NCBI RefSeq assembly: GCF_036226465.1 | Contig: NZ_CP108476.1 | Coordinates: 8,432,001-8,496,000 of the forward strand | Reading direction: 5' to 3' | Length of the DNA stretch: 64,000 nt | Source of the DNA: Kitasatospora sp. NBC_01250 | Lineage (GTDB): Bacteria; Actinomycetota; Actinomycetes; Streptomycetales; Streptomycetaceae | Shown here: positions 42,806-51,782 of the stretch, piece by piece | Layout of the letters: each line of letters starts with the position of its first letter | Numbering within the stretch: the first letter of the stretch is position 1 | Position numbers and translations under genes: made by a program | Notes under the pieces: model-generated | Database searches by the model: none | What the model saw: the letters and a program-made list of their open reading frames with translations, nothing else | What the model was told of the DNA's origin: nothing

Positions 42806-42886
42806 GGCCCACTCCTCTCGCAAAAAGCGGCTGATCACCCCTCCTCCAAGGTTGCACAAGGCGGCCCCGACCGCCTGCCGCCCGCC

Positions 42887-42937
42887 TGGCCTGCGAACCC
42901 GGGCCGACCGGCGGGCCCGGCCCGGGTTCGCAGGCCA
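42887..42937. terminator. Strong hairpin terminator downstream of the methyltransferase gene
   Basis: Perfect 20-bp stem, 42887-42906 (tggcctgcgaacccgggccg) with 42918-42937, 11-nt loop. It lies between the microprotein and the minus-strand methyltransferase stop at 43012. Between 42938 and 43011 the minus strand is open and GC3-rich for about 25 codons, but nothing is recognised there. Confidence 0.85.
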
Positions 42938-43011
42938 GCAGCTCGGGCAGCGTTCCGGGGAAGTCCCGCAGCAGCGCACCGGCCTCGGCCCAGAACCCGG
43001 CGGTAAGCGTG

Positions 43012-43839
43012 TCACCGCAGCGCGCGGCGGCCCCAGCAGGTGATCAACGGCGCGGTGGTGACGTCCAGTTCCGCACCGTCGTCCTCGTGGCGCAGGTTCG
43101 CCAGGTGCTGCTCGATCTCCTCGGGCGCGGCCAGCCCGGCCGCCACGAGCTGTTCGCGCAACTGGCGGACGGTGGCGGCCTCCAGCTCGCGGCAGGCCGG
43201 CGAGGTGACCGGGAAGTACGCCTCGGCCGCCACCTCGCGCAGCCCGGCGCCGCGCAGCAGGGCCGGCAGGGTGCGGCCGAAGCCGAGGTCGACGCCGCGT
43301 TCGGCGAGCAGGGCCCGGAAACCGCGCCGGATCCGGTTGGCCAACTCCTCGGCCGGGCCGCGTTCGTCGGGACAGGCCAGCGGCTGCAGCGAGGGATCGG
43401 CATCCTCGATGACCAGCCAGCCGCCCGGCCGCACCGCCGCCGCCAGGGTGCGCAGCACCCGGGCGCGCTCGGGCAGGTGGACGAGCACCAGCCGGGCGTG
43501 CACCAGGTCGAAGTCCCCGCCGGGCGGTTCCTCGTTGACCACGTCGTGGCGCAGCACACGCACCGGCGCGTCGCCGGGCCCGCCCTCGGCCGGCTCCGTC
43601 AGCCAGGTGGTGTCGAGGTCGGTCACCAGCACCTGCCCGGTCGGCCCGAGCCGGGCGGCCAGTGCGGCCGGCACCGAGGGACCGCCGGCCCCGACCTCCC
43701 AGCAGCGCAGGCCCGTCATCGGCCCCAGCCGCTCCAGGTGCGCGAGCGTCCACGGGTCGAAGAGCTCGGCGAACGCCTCGAAGCGTCGCCCGGCCTCGCG
43801 CTGCCGGTTGTCCAGCAGATATGCGTTGTCAGCTGTCAT
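43012..43839 (-). CDS. Class I SAM-dependent methyltransferase
   Basis: 275 residues (ATG 43839). Rossmann-like fold: CWEVGAGGPSVPAALAARLG (SAM glycine loop), VLVTDLDTTWL (acidic strand 2), VRVLRHDVVNEEPPGGDFDLVHARLVLVHLPER, and RPGGWLVIEDADPSLQPL. The C-terminal helical region (RELEAATVRQLREQLVAAGL) fits the Methyltransf_25/UbiE-like group. Substrate unknown. Ends before the 20-bp terminator. Confidence 0.88.
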   Translation of the reverse strand: MTADNAYLLDNRQREAGRRFEAFAELFDPWTLAHLERLGPMTGLRCWEVGAGGPSVPAALAARLGPTGQVLVTDLDTTWLTEPAEGGPGDAPVRVLRHDVVNEEPPGGDFDLVHARLVLVHLPERARVLRTLAAAVRPGGWLVIEDADPSLQPLACPDERGPAEELANRIRRGFRALLAERGVDLGFGRTLPALLRGAGLREVAAEAYFPVTSPACRELEAATVRQLREQLVAAGLAAPEEIEQHLANLRHEDDGAELDVTTAPLITCWGRRALR

Positions 43840-43954
43840 GCCGCCCATCCTGCCTCAGGAAGTGTCCGGCGTGGCTCACCGAAGTCCCGCCACGGACGTC
43901 CCGGAAGTGACGCCGGTTCGATTTCCGATCGCATCCCCGGGGCGTTAGCAGGGC

Positions 43955-45154
43955 ATGGGTGACAAAAGGCTGTTGGGGCTGGACGCGGCGCGCGGTCTGG
44001 CCGTCCTGGGGATGTTCGCCGTGCACGTCGGCCCGGACCCCTACCGCAGCGGCGCGGGCTATCTCCTCGTCGCGGCCGAGGCGCGTTCCTCGGCCCTGTT
44101 CGTCCTCATCGCCGGCTTCTCGCTCGCGCTCTCCCGCGCCCGCACCACCCTTTCGCCGGCCCTCCTGTGGCGTCGCACCCTGCTGCGCTGCGCCTGCCTG
44201 CTGCTCCTGGGGCTGGGCCTGGCCTCGCTGCGGCCGGGCTTCCTCGTCATCCTGTCCTTCTACGCCGTCTACTTCCTCGCCGCCGAGCCCCTCCTGCGCC
44301 TGCGCACCCCGCAGCTGGCCGCGGTCGCCGCCGCGAGCGTGGTGCTCGGGCCCGTCCTGTCCTACCTGCTCGGTCCGGTCGTGGGCTTCGACACCGCGGC
44401 CCACGGCGAAGTCCCGACCCTGGCCGACCTCGCCAGCCCCACCGGCCTGGGCACCGCGCTCGACCAACTCCTGCTGACCGGTGGCTATCCCGCCCTCACC
44501 TACCTGCCCTACCTGCTGGTCGGCCTCCTGCTGGCCCGCCTCGCCCACCCCCAGCGCCCGGCGGCGCACTGGCTGCCGGTGGCATGCGCGGGCATCGCGG
44601 CGGCGACCGCCGGGTACGCGGGAGCCTGGCTGGCCATCGAGCGGTGCGGCGGGCGGCAACGGCTGCTGGCCTCGATCGCCGTCCACCAGCCCTGGGCCCT
44701 GCCCACCCCCGACCCCGTCCACACCGTCCTCGCGGCCCAGGAGGGCGCCATCCCCACCACCTCCTGGCACTGGCTGCTCATCGCCGAGCCCTACAGCCAG
44801 ACCCCGCTGGAGATCCTCGGCAACGCCGGCACCGGCTGCGCCCTGATCGCCCTGGCCGTCGCCGTCGCCCGCCTCCCCGCCGCGGCGCGGCTGCTGCGCC
44901 CGCTCGCCGACGTCGGGACGATGGCCCTGACCCTGTACGTCGCGCACGGCCTGGTCCTCGCGCTGGCGTTCGACCTGGAGGACCAGGGCGGCAGTTGGAG
45001 CCTCCTCGCGGGCTTCACCGCCGCCGCCGTGCTCGGTGCCGCGGCCTGGCAGCACCTGTGGCGCGACTCCCCGCTCCGCCGGGGCCCGCTGGAATGGGTG
45101 CTGCACACGGTGGTGCGCCGGATCCCGCGACCCGGGCGGGTCGAAGCCGCGTGA
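43955..45154 (+). CDS. DUF418/HGSNAT-like polytopic membrane protein
   Basis: 399 residues, ATG 43955. About ten hydrophobic segments. Opening LLGLDAARGLAVLGMFAVHVG and RSSALFVLIAGFSLAL are characteristic of the heparan-alpha-glucosaminide acetyltransferase-like/DUF1624 N-terminus, and the C-terminal RPLADVGTMALTLYVAHGLV with YSQTPLEILGNAG belongs to DUF418. Possibly an acyl-transferring membrane enzyme; unproved. Its stop overlaps GTG 45151, a possible alternative start of the next gene. Confidence 0.85.
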   Translation: MGDKRLLGLDAARGLAVLGMFAVHVGPDPYRSGAGYLLVAAEARSSALFVLIAGFSLALSRARTTLSPALLWRRTLLRCACLLLLGLGLASLRPGFLVILSFYAVYFLAAEPLLRLRTPQLAAVAAASVVLGPVLSYLLGPVVGFDTAAHGEVPTLADLASPTGLGTALDQLLLTGGYPALTYLPYLLVGLLLARLAHPQRPAAHWLPVACAGIAAATAGYAGAWLAIERCGGRQRLLASIAVHQPWALPTPDPVHTVLAAQEGAIPTTSWHWLLIAEPYSQTPLEILGNAGTGCALIALAVAVARLPAAARLLRPLADVGTMALTLYVAHGLVLALAFDLEDQGGSWSLLAGFTAAAVLGAAAWQHLWRDSPLRRGPLEWVLHTVVRRIPRPGRVEAA

Positions 45155-45198
45155 CCGCGCCGCTCGGACACGCGGCTCCGCTGCGTACCCTCGTCCCC

Positions 45199-46155
45199 AT
45201 GCCAGCCTCACCCCGGCAACACGTTGCCGTCCTCGTGCTCGAAGGTGCGAAGCCGCTCGATGTCGGCATCCCCGCACAGGTGTTCACGACCCGCGCGAGC
45301 ATGCCGTACGAGGTGCGGGTGTGCGGGGCGGCGCCGGGTCTGGTGACCGGCGGTGACGGCCTGTCGTACCACGTCGCCCACGGGCTCGACGCGCTCGCGT
45401 GGGCCGACATCGTCTTCGTCCCCGGTTACCGGTTCCCGGGCCGCGACGACCCGCCGCAGGCCGTCGTCGACGCGCTGATCGCCGCCCACGACCGGGGCGC
45501 GCGGCTCGCCGCCATCTCGACGGGCGCCTTCGCACTCGCCGCCACGGGCCTGCTCGACGGCAGGCGCGCCACGACGCACTGGCACTACGCGCGGGCCCTC
45601 GCGGCCAAGCATCCGCTCGTCCGGGTCGACGAGAACGTCCTGTTCGTCGACGAGGGCAGCGTGCTGACGTCGGCCGGCGCGGCATCGGGCATCGACCTGT
45701 GCCTGCACATCCTGCGCGGCGACCTCGGAGTGGCCGCGTCGAACCACGCGGCCCGGCGCCTGGTCGCGGCCCCCTACCGCAGCGGTGGCCAGGCGCAGTA
45801 CGTGCCGCGCAGCGTGCCCGAGCCACTGGGCGAGCGGTTCGCCGCCACCCGCGAGTGGGCGCTGCACCGGCTGGGCGAGACCCTCACCCTCGAACTGCTC
45901 GCCCGGCATGCCGCGGTGTCGCCGCGCACCTTCTCGCGGCGCTTCGTCGAGGACACGGGATACACGCCGATGGAGTGGGTCATGCGCGCCCGCATCGACC
46001 TGGCCCGTGAGCTGCTCGAGCGTTCGCAGCGGCACGTCGAGCAGATCGCCGCCGACACCGGTCTGGGCACCGGTGCCAATCTGCGGTTGCACTTCCACCG
46101 GGTCCTCGGCACGACACCGAGCGAGTACCGGCGCACCTTCACCCAGGGCGAGTAG
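45199..46155 (+). CDS. GlxA-family regulator (DJ-1/PfpI plus AraC), second copy
   Basis: 318 residues from ATG 45199. A GTG at 45151 would overlap the previous stop and add 16 residues. A TACCCT hexamer just before the ATG would suit a leaderless transcript. DJ-1 domain: EGAKPLDVGIPAQVF, elbow AAISTGAFALAATGLL (the usual Cys is Thr/Ser-type here), GRRATTHWHYARAL. AraC helices: TLELLARHAAVSPRTFSRRF and VEQIAADTGLGTGANLRLHF. It precedes a GAPDH gene by 100 bp and may control it. Codon usage here is richer in TCG/GTC/CTC than in neighbours. Confidence 0.9.
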   Translation: MPASPRQHVAVLVLEGAKPLDVGIPAQVFTTRASMPYEVRVCGAAPGLVTGGDGLSYHVAHGLDALAWADIVFVPGYRFPGRDDPPQAVVDALIAAHDRGARLAAISTGAFALAATGLLDGRRATTHWHYARALAAKHPLVRVDENVLFVDEGSVLTSAGAASGIDLCLHILRGDLGVAASNHAARRLVAAPYRSGGQAQYVPRSVPEPLGERFAATREWALHRLGETLTLELLARHAAVSPRTFSRRFVEDTGYTPMEWVMRARIDLARELLERSQRHVEQIAADTGLGTGANLRLHFHRVLGTTPSEYRRTFTQGE

Positions 46156-46255
46156 CCCGCCGCCTGGCGCGATCCTTTTGAACCTTGGCGATCGCGCCGC
46201 TGTCACCGGCGGATGCCGCGCGCGACATTGGTGGGGAACCGAAGGGACACCACTC

Positions 46256-47254
46256 ATGACGCGCATCGCCATCAACGGATTCGGCCGCATCGGACGCAAC
46301 GTGCTGCGGGCACTGCTGGAACGTGACAGCGACCTGGAGATCGTCGCGGTCAACGACCTCACGGAGCCCGCCACCCTCGCGCGGCTGCTCGCCTACGACA
46401 CCACCGGCGGCCGGCTCGGCCGCCCGGTGACCGTCGACGGGGACGCCCTGGTCGTCGACGGCCGTCGCATCGCGGTGCTCGCCGAGCGCGAACCGGCGCA
46501 GCTGCCGTGGGCCGAACTCCGCGTGGACCTCGTGCTCGAGGCGACCGGCCGCTTCACGTCGGCCAAGGACGCTCGCGCCCACCTCGACGCCGGCGCGAAG
46601 CGGGTGCTGGTCAGTGCGCCGTCGGACGGTGCCGATGTCACGCTGGCGTTCGGGGTCAACACGGACGCCTACGACCCGGACGTGCACACGATCGTCTCGA
46701 ACGCCTCGTGCACGACCAACGCGCTCGCCCCGCTGGCCAAGGTGCTCGACGATCTCGCCGGCATCGAGCACGGCTTCATGACGACGGTGCACGCCTACAC
46801 GCAGGAGCAGAACCTGCAGGACGGGCCGCACCGCGACGCCCGCCGCGCCCGCGCCGCCGCCGTCAACATCGTGCCGACCACGACGGGCGCTGCCAAGGCG
46901 ATCGGCCTGGTGCTGCCGCAGCTCGACGGCAAGCTGTCGGGCGACTCGATCCGGGTGCCGGTTCCGGTGGGATCGATCGTCGAACTCAACACGACCGTCG
47001 CTCGCGACGTGACGCGTGAGGACGTGCTGGCGGCCTACCGCGCTGCCGCGCAGGGACCGCTCGCCGGCGTGCTCGAGTACTCGGACGACCCGCTCGTGTC
47101 GTCCGACATCACCGGCAATCCCGCCTCGGCGATCTTCGACTCGGCCCTCACCCGTGTCGATGGCCGCCACGTCAAGGTGGTCGCCTGGTACGACAACGAG
47201 TGGGGCTTCTCGAACCGCGTGATCGACACGCTGGAACTCCTCGCCACCAGGTGA
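46256..47254 (+). CDS. gap: Glyceraldehyde-3-phosphate dehydrogenase, type I
   Basis: 332 residues, ATG 46256 with GAAGGGA. NAD-binding INGFGRIGRNVLRAL, catalytic Cys near residue 152 in SNASCTTNALAPLAKV, base His in THAYT-type TVHAYTQEQNLQDGPHRD, and KVVAWYDNEWGFSNR at the C-terminus. Complete. In streptomycetes the glycolytic gap normally sits with pgk-tpi; this copy is alone behind a GlxA regulator, so it is a secondary or conditional GAPDH. Resistance-type duplicates (for GAPDH inhibitors such as pentalenolactone) are known; no such biosynthetic genes are seen here. Confidence 0.95.
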   Translation: MTRIAINGFGRIGRNVLRALLERDSDLEIVAVNDLTEPATLARLLAYDTTGGRLGRPVTVDGDALVVDGRRIAVLAEREPAQLPWAELRVDLVLEATGRFTSAKDARAHLDAGAKRVLVSAPSDGADVTLAFGVNTDAYDPDVHTIVSNASCTTNALAPLAKVLDDLAGIEHGFMTTVHAYTQEQNLQDGPHRDARRARAAAVNIVPTTTGAAKAIGLVLPQLDGKLSGDSIRVPVPVGSIVELNTTVARDVTREDVLAAYRAAAQGPLAGVLEYSDDPLVSSDITGNPASAIFDSALTRVDGRHVKVVAWYDNEWGFSNRVIDTLELLATR

Positions 47255-47339
47255 CCTCACCGCGCACGGGCGATGCGGTTCCGGGCTCGTTCCGCCAGGC
47301 TGGGTGAAGCGGAAGCAACCGACTCATCGGGAGTGAGCC

Positions 47340-47984
47340 ATGGGCCTCGTCCACATCGCGATGTTCGCGACCCTCGACCTCGTCGGGCAGGCGCCCGGCG
47401 GCCCCGACGAGGACCCGGAGGGGTTCCCGTTCGGCGGTTGGCAGGCGCCCCTGGTGGACGAGGTCGCCGGGTCGCAGATCCTTGCCGCCTACGAGGGCAC
47501 GGACGCCCTGCTGCTCGGCCGGCGGACGTATGACATCTTCGCCGCCTACTGGCCCCACCAGCAGGGCGGCGAGGAGAACGCGTTCGCCGCGCTCTTCAAC
47601 CGCATCCCCAAGTACGTGGCCTCCCGCGGCACGCCCGACCTCCCGTGGGCCGGGTCCACCCTGCTCGGCCCGGACCTCGCCAGGGCGGTGCGGGAGATCC
47701 GTGACCGGCACGAGCACGTGAAGGTCGTCGGGAGCCTGAACCTCGTGCAGACCCTCCTGCGCGAGAAGCTCTTCGACCGTCTCGACCTCTGGCTGCACCC
47801 GATCGTGCTCGGCGTCGGCAAGAAGGTGTTCGACGACGGCGCAGCGCCCACCAACGTCACGCTCCTCGCACCCCCGGTGGCCAGCTCGAAGGGCACCGTG
47901 TACCTGCGCTACGCGCGCGCCGAGGGCACCCCCGCGACGGGCGACATGGGCGCACCGGACCGAGGTGCCGCAAGCGACTCGTGA
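47340..47984 (+). CDS. Dihydrofolate reductase-family (RibD C-terminal-like) protein
   Basis: 214 residues, ATG 47340, GGGAGTG upstream. RibD_C fold: ILAAYEGTDALLLGRRTYDIFAAYWP (substrate/NADPH strand-loop), VVGSLNLVQTLLREKLFDRLDLWLHPIVLGVGKKVF. Such standalone proteins are presumed reductases; substrate unknown. Its stop codon is followed in the same frame by the TPR remnant. Confidence 0.9.
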   Translation: MGLVHIAMFATLDLVGQAPGGPDEDPEGFPFGGWQAPLVDEVAGSQILAAYEGTDALLLGRRTYDIFAAYWPHQQGGEENAFAALFNRIPKYVASRGTPDLPWAGSTLLGPDLARAVREIRDRHEHVKVVGSLNLVQTLLREKLFDRLDLWLHPIVLGVGKKVFDDGAAPTNVTLLAPPVASSKGTVYLRYARAEGTPATGDMGAPDRGAASDS

Positions 47985-48314
47985 CCGAGCCGCCCCCAGG
48001 CAGCCCGGCAGGCCCCTGAACTGCGCACTCGGCGCTCCGGCCAGGACGTCACCCTCCCGATCACCGCCCTCGGTGTCGCCTACCGCGACCACGGCCACGA
48101 GGAACGGGCGATCGGGGCCTTCGAACGCGCGGCGGACCTCGGCGACCCCTACGCGATGGACTACCACGCCCGCATCCTGGCGAGCCAGGGCCACCACGAG
48201 CGGGCCCAGGCCCTCCGTGACCGGGCCGCCCTCGCCCACGAGATCGACGCCGACCGCAGCGTGGCCGGCCGCTGCACCGCCGAACTGGTCCGCCGCCGCT
48301 CGGCCCAGGCCTGA
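47985..48314 (+). pseudogene. C-terminal remnant of a TPR protein
   Basis: In frame after the TGA of the previous gene, with no start codon and no ribosome site. It reads VTLPITALGVAYRDHGHEER, AIGAFERAADLGDPYAMDYH and ARILASQGHHERAQALRDRA, ending TGA 48312-48314. These are Sel1/TPR-like repeats seen in Streptomyces ATP/GTP-binding TPR proteins. The N-terminal portion is lost. High GC3 shows it was coding. Confidence 0.65.
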
Positions 48315-48344
48315 CCCTGCCCCCGGACCACCAGGCCCCAGGCT

Positions 48345-48752
48345 CTAGCCCAGGTGCAGGGTGGCCGTGGCGCCGCCGTCGGGGGCGTTGGCGAGGTCGA
48401 GCCGGGCGCCCAGGACGGCGGCCTGGCCGAGGGCGATGGTCAGGCCCAGGCCGTGGCCCCGGCCGCGTTCGGGGGCTCCGGTGTGGAAGCGGCGCGGGCC
48501 GTGGGTGAGCAGCTCGGGCGGGAAGCCGGGGCCGTGGTCGCGGACGGTGATGGTGCTTCCGTCCAGGGTGATCCGTACCGGGGCGTGGCCGTGGCGATGG
48601 GCGTTGGTCAGCAGGTTGGCCAGGATGCGGTCCAGGCGGCGCGGGTCGGTGGTCACCATAGCCGCCTGACGGACCGTCATTTCGGCTTCCAGGCCGGTGT
48701 GTTCGACGGTCTCCCGGACGACGTCGGGCAGCGGCACGGGGAACAGCTCGGC
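48345..48752 (-). pseudogene. C-terminal ATPase fragment of a sensor histidine kinase
   Basis: About 135 codons of an HATPase_c domain: N box ILANLLTNAHRHGHAPVRI, G1 VRDHGPGFPPELL, G2 GRGHGLGLTIALGQAA, and the usual GGATATLHLG end. Upstream it reads ELFPVPLPDVVRETVEHTGL, which is the segment after the phospho-acceptor helix. HisKA, HAMP and membrane parts are missing. Immediately before ELFP the frame reads VIGLKTGSSTA, which belongs to a carboxypeptidase, so two genes have been joined by deletion. Confidence 0.75.
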
Positions 48753-49285
48753 CGTGCTGGAGCCGGTCTTCAGCCCGATCACGCCGTCGTGGCCGCGTCA
48801 CGAAGGCGTCCGTCCCAACGGGCCAGCAGCCGGGCGATGTTGTTGCCCGAGGGGAGCATCATCAGCTGCAGCAGCTGCCGCTCGGTGAACTGCTGGCCGG
48901 CCCGCACCGGGGCGGTGGACTCGTCCCTGGAGTAGGACTCGTCGGCGGCCTGCTGGTCGACGGTGATGGTGGGACCCTCGCTGTCGGGGCCCTTGAGCGG
49001 GTGGTCCTGGAGGACGACGTAGGCCGTCATCGCCTTGGTCACGCTGGCGATCGGCACGGGGCGCTGCTCCCCGCGCGAGCCGATCCGGCCCACCCCCTCC
49101 ACCGTCACACTCGTCTGGCCCTGGACCGGCCAGGGCAGGCCGGTCCAGGCGGGCAGTGCCTGGACCGGGGCGGGGGCCCGGTGCCCGGCGCCGGGGGCGA
49201 GGGTGCAGGCGAGGACGGCCCCGGCGGCGAGGGCGACCCCGCCCACCGGCCACAGCCGGCCTCCTCGGGTACGGACTGCGCTCAT
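48753..49285 (-). pseudogene. Deleted D-alanyl-D-alanine carboxypeptidase (class C low-molecular-mass PBP)
   Basis: ATG 49285 with GGAGG upstream. Signal-like LWPVGGVALAAGAVLACTL. The SxxK motif is SVTKAM and the SxN motif SGNN (LMMLPSGNNIARLLARW). After WDGR the frame shifts and stops at 48779. The missing third motif appears just downstream in another frame as GHDGVIGLKTGSSTA (about 48753-48794). So the middle of the protein (roughly 100 residues between SGN and KTG) is deleted and everything after KTGSSTA is replaced by the histidine-kinase fragment. Confidence 0.75.
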
Positions 49286-49485
49286 GAACGGCCACCTCCG
49301 GGTGCTGGACACGCCGGTCTGCGTGTCGCCACCACGGTGGCTTCGGGAGGTGTCGGCTCCGCGATGGGTGTGCATCCGCTGCCGCTTGGGCCTGTATCGA
49401 TTGCGCATCAGCCACCCGCAGCAGCCCGCCCGCGTAGCGTGGGGGCCGGGGAGAGCGGCGGTCCAACAGACAGAGGGGACAGGGC

Positions 49486-50352
49486 GTGGTCGGCGGCTGG
49501 GAGTGGGACGAGACGCTGTTCGCGGGTTCGGCCGCCTACTACCGGCGGGGGAGGCTGCCCTACGCCCCCGGGCTGGCGGACGCGCTCGCCGGTGCGCTGC
49601 GGCTCGACGGGCGCGGGCGCCTGCTGGACGTGGGATGCGGTCCGGGCACCCTCGCCCTGGCGCTGGCGCACCTGTTCGACGAGGTCGTCGGGGTGGACCC
49701 GGACGGCGGGATGATCGCCGAGGCCGGGCGGGTGGCCGCCGAGGAGGCGCTGGCGGGCAAGGCGCGCTGGGTCCGGGCCCGGGCCGAGGAGCTGCCCGCC
49801 GGACCGGCGCTCGGCACCTTCTCCGTCGCGGTCTTCGGGCAGTCCTTCCACTGGATGGACCAGGACCGGGTGGCGACGGCCGTGCGGAGCATGCTGCGGT
49901 CGGGCGGGGCGCTGGTGCACGTCTCGGACCTCAAGGGGGAGGTCCGGGACGTCGCGGGCCTGCCGCACCCGGCGGTGCCCCGTGCGGCGATCGACGAGCT
50001 GGTCCGGCGCTACCTGGGCCCGCAGCGGCGGGCCGGCCAAGGGGTGCTGCCGCACGGGACGCCCGGGGGCGAGGCGGCGGTGTTCGCCCGCGCGGGGTTC
50101 GCCGGTCCGCGGCGCCTGGTCGTCCCCGGCGGGCAACCGCTGGAGCGCGACTGCGACGACGTGGTCGCGGGGGTGTTCTCGATGTCGGCCTCGGCCCCGC
50201 ACCTGTTCGGCGCCGAGCGCGACGGCTTCGAGGCGGACCTGCGCGCGCTGCTGCGGCAGGCCTCCGCCGTGGGCCGCTTCTCCGAGCGGCAGCCCGGCAC
50301 CGAGGCGCACCTCTGGTGGCGGGACCCGGCGCAGCCGTCACCGGCTGGCTGA
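49486..50352 (+). CDS. Class I SAM-dependent methyltransferase
   Basis: 288 residues, GTG 49486 with GAGGGGAC upstream. DVGCGPGTLALALAHLFDEVVGVDPDGGMI (SAM motif I and acidic loop), then AVFGQSFHWMDQDRVATAVRSMLRSGGALVHV. The YRRGRLPYAPGL opening and FHWMD motif mark the UbiE-like/Methyltransf_11 group common in Streptomyces. Substrate unknown. Followed by a 15-bp hairpin terminator. Confidence 0.88.
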   Translation: MVGGWEWDETLFAGSAAYYRRGRLPYAPGLADALAGALRLDGRGRLLDVGCGPGTLALALAHLFDEVVGVDPDGGMIAEAGRVAAEEALAGKARWVRARAEELPAGPALGTFSVAVFGQSFHWMDQDRVATAVRSMLRSGGALVHVSDLKGEVRDVAGLPHPAVPRAAIDELVRRYLGPQRRAGQGVLPHGTPGGEAAVFARAGFAGPRRLVVPGGQPLERDCDDVVAGVFSMSASAPHLFGAERDGFEADLRALLRQASAVGRFSERQPGTEAHLWWRDPAQPSPAG

Positions 50353-50358
50353 GCCGAC

Positions 50359-50393
50359 GGGCAGGCCGGTCGGGGTCACCGACCGGCCTGCCC
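50359..50393. terminator. Bidirectional hairpin terminator
   Basis: Perfect 15-bp stem gggcaggccggtcgg (50359-50373) / 50379-50393, 5-nt loop, between two convergent genes. Confidence 0.88.
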
Positions 50394-50411
50394 CGGGGGA
50401 GCGGACCGCGC

Positions 50412-51782
50412 TCAGCTCGGCAGGTTCCACTTCTGGTTGGCGCCGCCGGTGCAGTCCCAGATCTCGGTCTGGGTGCCCGGCGTGGTGGACCAGCCGGTGT
50501 CGTCCAGGCACTTGTTGGACTGCGGGTTGTACAGCGAGCCGTCGGACTGCGGTATCCACACCTGCGAACCGGTGTTGTTGCAGTCGTAGAGGTCGACCAG
50601 GGTGCCGTTGGCGGTGCCGGCGGCGTCCACGTCCAGGCACTTGCCCAGGACGTGCAGGGTGCTGCCGGCCTGGACGACCGTCCATTGCTGGGCGGCGGTT
50701 CCGTTGCAGGTGTAGACCTGTACGGGGTTGTAGTCGGCGGTCGACGCCGAGCGGTCGTCCAGGCACAGGCCGCCGTAGCCGGTGATCGCCGAACCGCCGC
50801 CCCCGCCACCGCCGGTGGTGGTGTAGGCCGCGACGGAGGCGATGCTCATCGTCGCCCCGGAGGTGGTGGCGGCGGTCGGCGTGGTGCAGCCGCAGACGCC
50901 GTTGGGGAAGCCGCCCCCCATCGCCAGGTCGAAGATGATGGACAGGTTGTGGTCGAAGGCCTGCTGCCAGGTGGCGGTGCCGACCTGGCTCTCGGACACG
51001 CTGAAGTAGGCGGTGCCGTCGAGGTACCAGGTGATCGACTCCGCGGCCGTGTTGGTGCGGTCCAGGATCATCGCGTACGTGTGGTAGTCGTTCTGGCAGC
51101 CCGGACAGGCGCGCAGGCCGCTGCCGATGCCGTTGTTCTCGTTGCAGACCCCGCCCGGGGCGGTGCCGCAGTGGATGGTGCCGGCGACCTGCGAGAGGGC
51201 GTTGACGTCCTCCATGATGTCGATCTCGCCGTTCTCGGGCCACTGCCCGGGGCCCAGCATCCAGAACGCGGGCCAGTACCCGAGTCCGCTGCCCGGGTTC
51301 GGCTGCATGATCGATGCCGTGACCTCCAGCTTGCCGCCGGCCGGTGCGCCGACGACGGCGCCGGGCGTGCGGATCCGGCCCGAGGTCCAGCTGCCGCCGT
51401 TGTTCAGGGCGGTGATGTCGAGGTGGCCGTTGCCGTCGAGGTGGACGTTGGCGGTCGAGTCGGTCATGGTCTCGATCTCACCGGTGCCGAAGTTCGAGCC
51501 CGGTCCGGTGTCGTAGGTCCAGTTCGCCGCGGAGGGCGGCGCGCCGGCCGCGCCGGAGAAGTCGTCGCTGAACACGGTCGTCCACCCCGCCGGCGGGGCG
51601 GGTACCGGCACCGCGCCGGCCTCGGGCGCCCGGGCGACGAGCGCCAGCAGCAGGCTCAGGGTGGCGAGCACCGCCAGCCTGCGGCCGGCGTGGCCCTTGG
51701 TGCGCTCTGTTCGGTGGCTTCGGGAACGGGTCAAGAAGCGAACGCGTCGGAAGGTGCGCCGACGCGGCAGTTCGTGGCTCAT
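50412..51782 (-). CDS. Secreted glycoside hydrolase family 16 beta-glucanase with ricin-type lectin domain
   Basis: 456 residues. Long basic N-terminus, then a signal helix (LAVLATLSLLLALVARAPEAGA). GH16 domain residues ~65-315, with the catalytic ExDxxE as Glu186, Asp188, Glu191 in NGEIDIMED, and YWPAFWMLGPGQWP before it. A Gly7 linker leads to a ricin-B trefoil (GLCLDDRSAS, AAQQWTVVQAG, GKCLDVDAAG, NQKWNLPS). Members cleave beta-1,3(-1,4)-glucans such as laminarin; the trefoil should bind the polysaccharide. Exported and probably induced by substrate; no operator recognised. Confidence 0.93.
   Translation of the reverse strand: MSHELPRRRTFRRVRFLTRSRSHRTERTKGHAGRRLAVLATLSLLLALVARAPEAGAVPVPAPPAGWTTVFSDDFSGAAGAPPSAANWTYDTGPGSNFGTGEIETMTDSTANVHLDGNGHLDITALNNGGSWTSGRIRTPGAVVGAPAGGKLEVTASIMQPNPGSGLGYWPAFWMLGPGQWPENGEIDIMEDVNALSQVAGTIHCGTAPGGVCNENNGIGSGLRACPGCQNDYHTYAMILDRTNTAAESITWYLDGTAYFSVSESQVGTATWQQAFDHNLSIIFDLAMGGGFPNGVCGCTTPTAATTSGATMSIASVAAYTTTGGGGGGGSAITGYGGLCLDDRSASTADYNPVQVYTCNGTAAQQWTVVQAGSTLHVLGKCLDVDAAGTANGTLVDLYDCNNTGSQVWIPQSDGSLYNPQSNKCLDDTGWSTTPGTQTEIWDCTGGANQKWNLPS

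Noticed and set aside
42938..43011. Possible coding remnant after the methyltransferase (minus strand, GDTLTAGFWAEAGALLRDF)
   Set aside because: GC3-rich and open for about 25 codons, but no start, no recognised family and too short to support.
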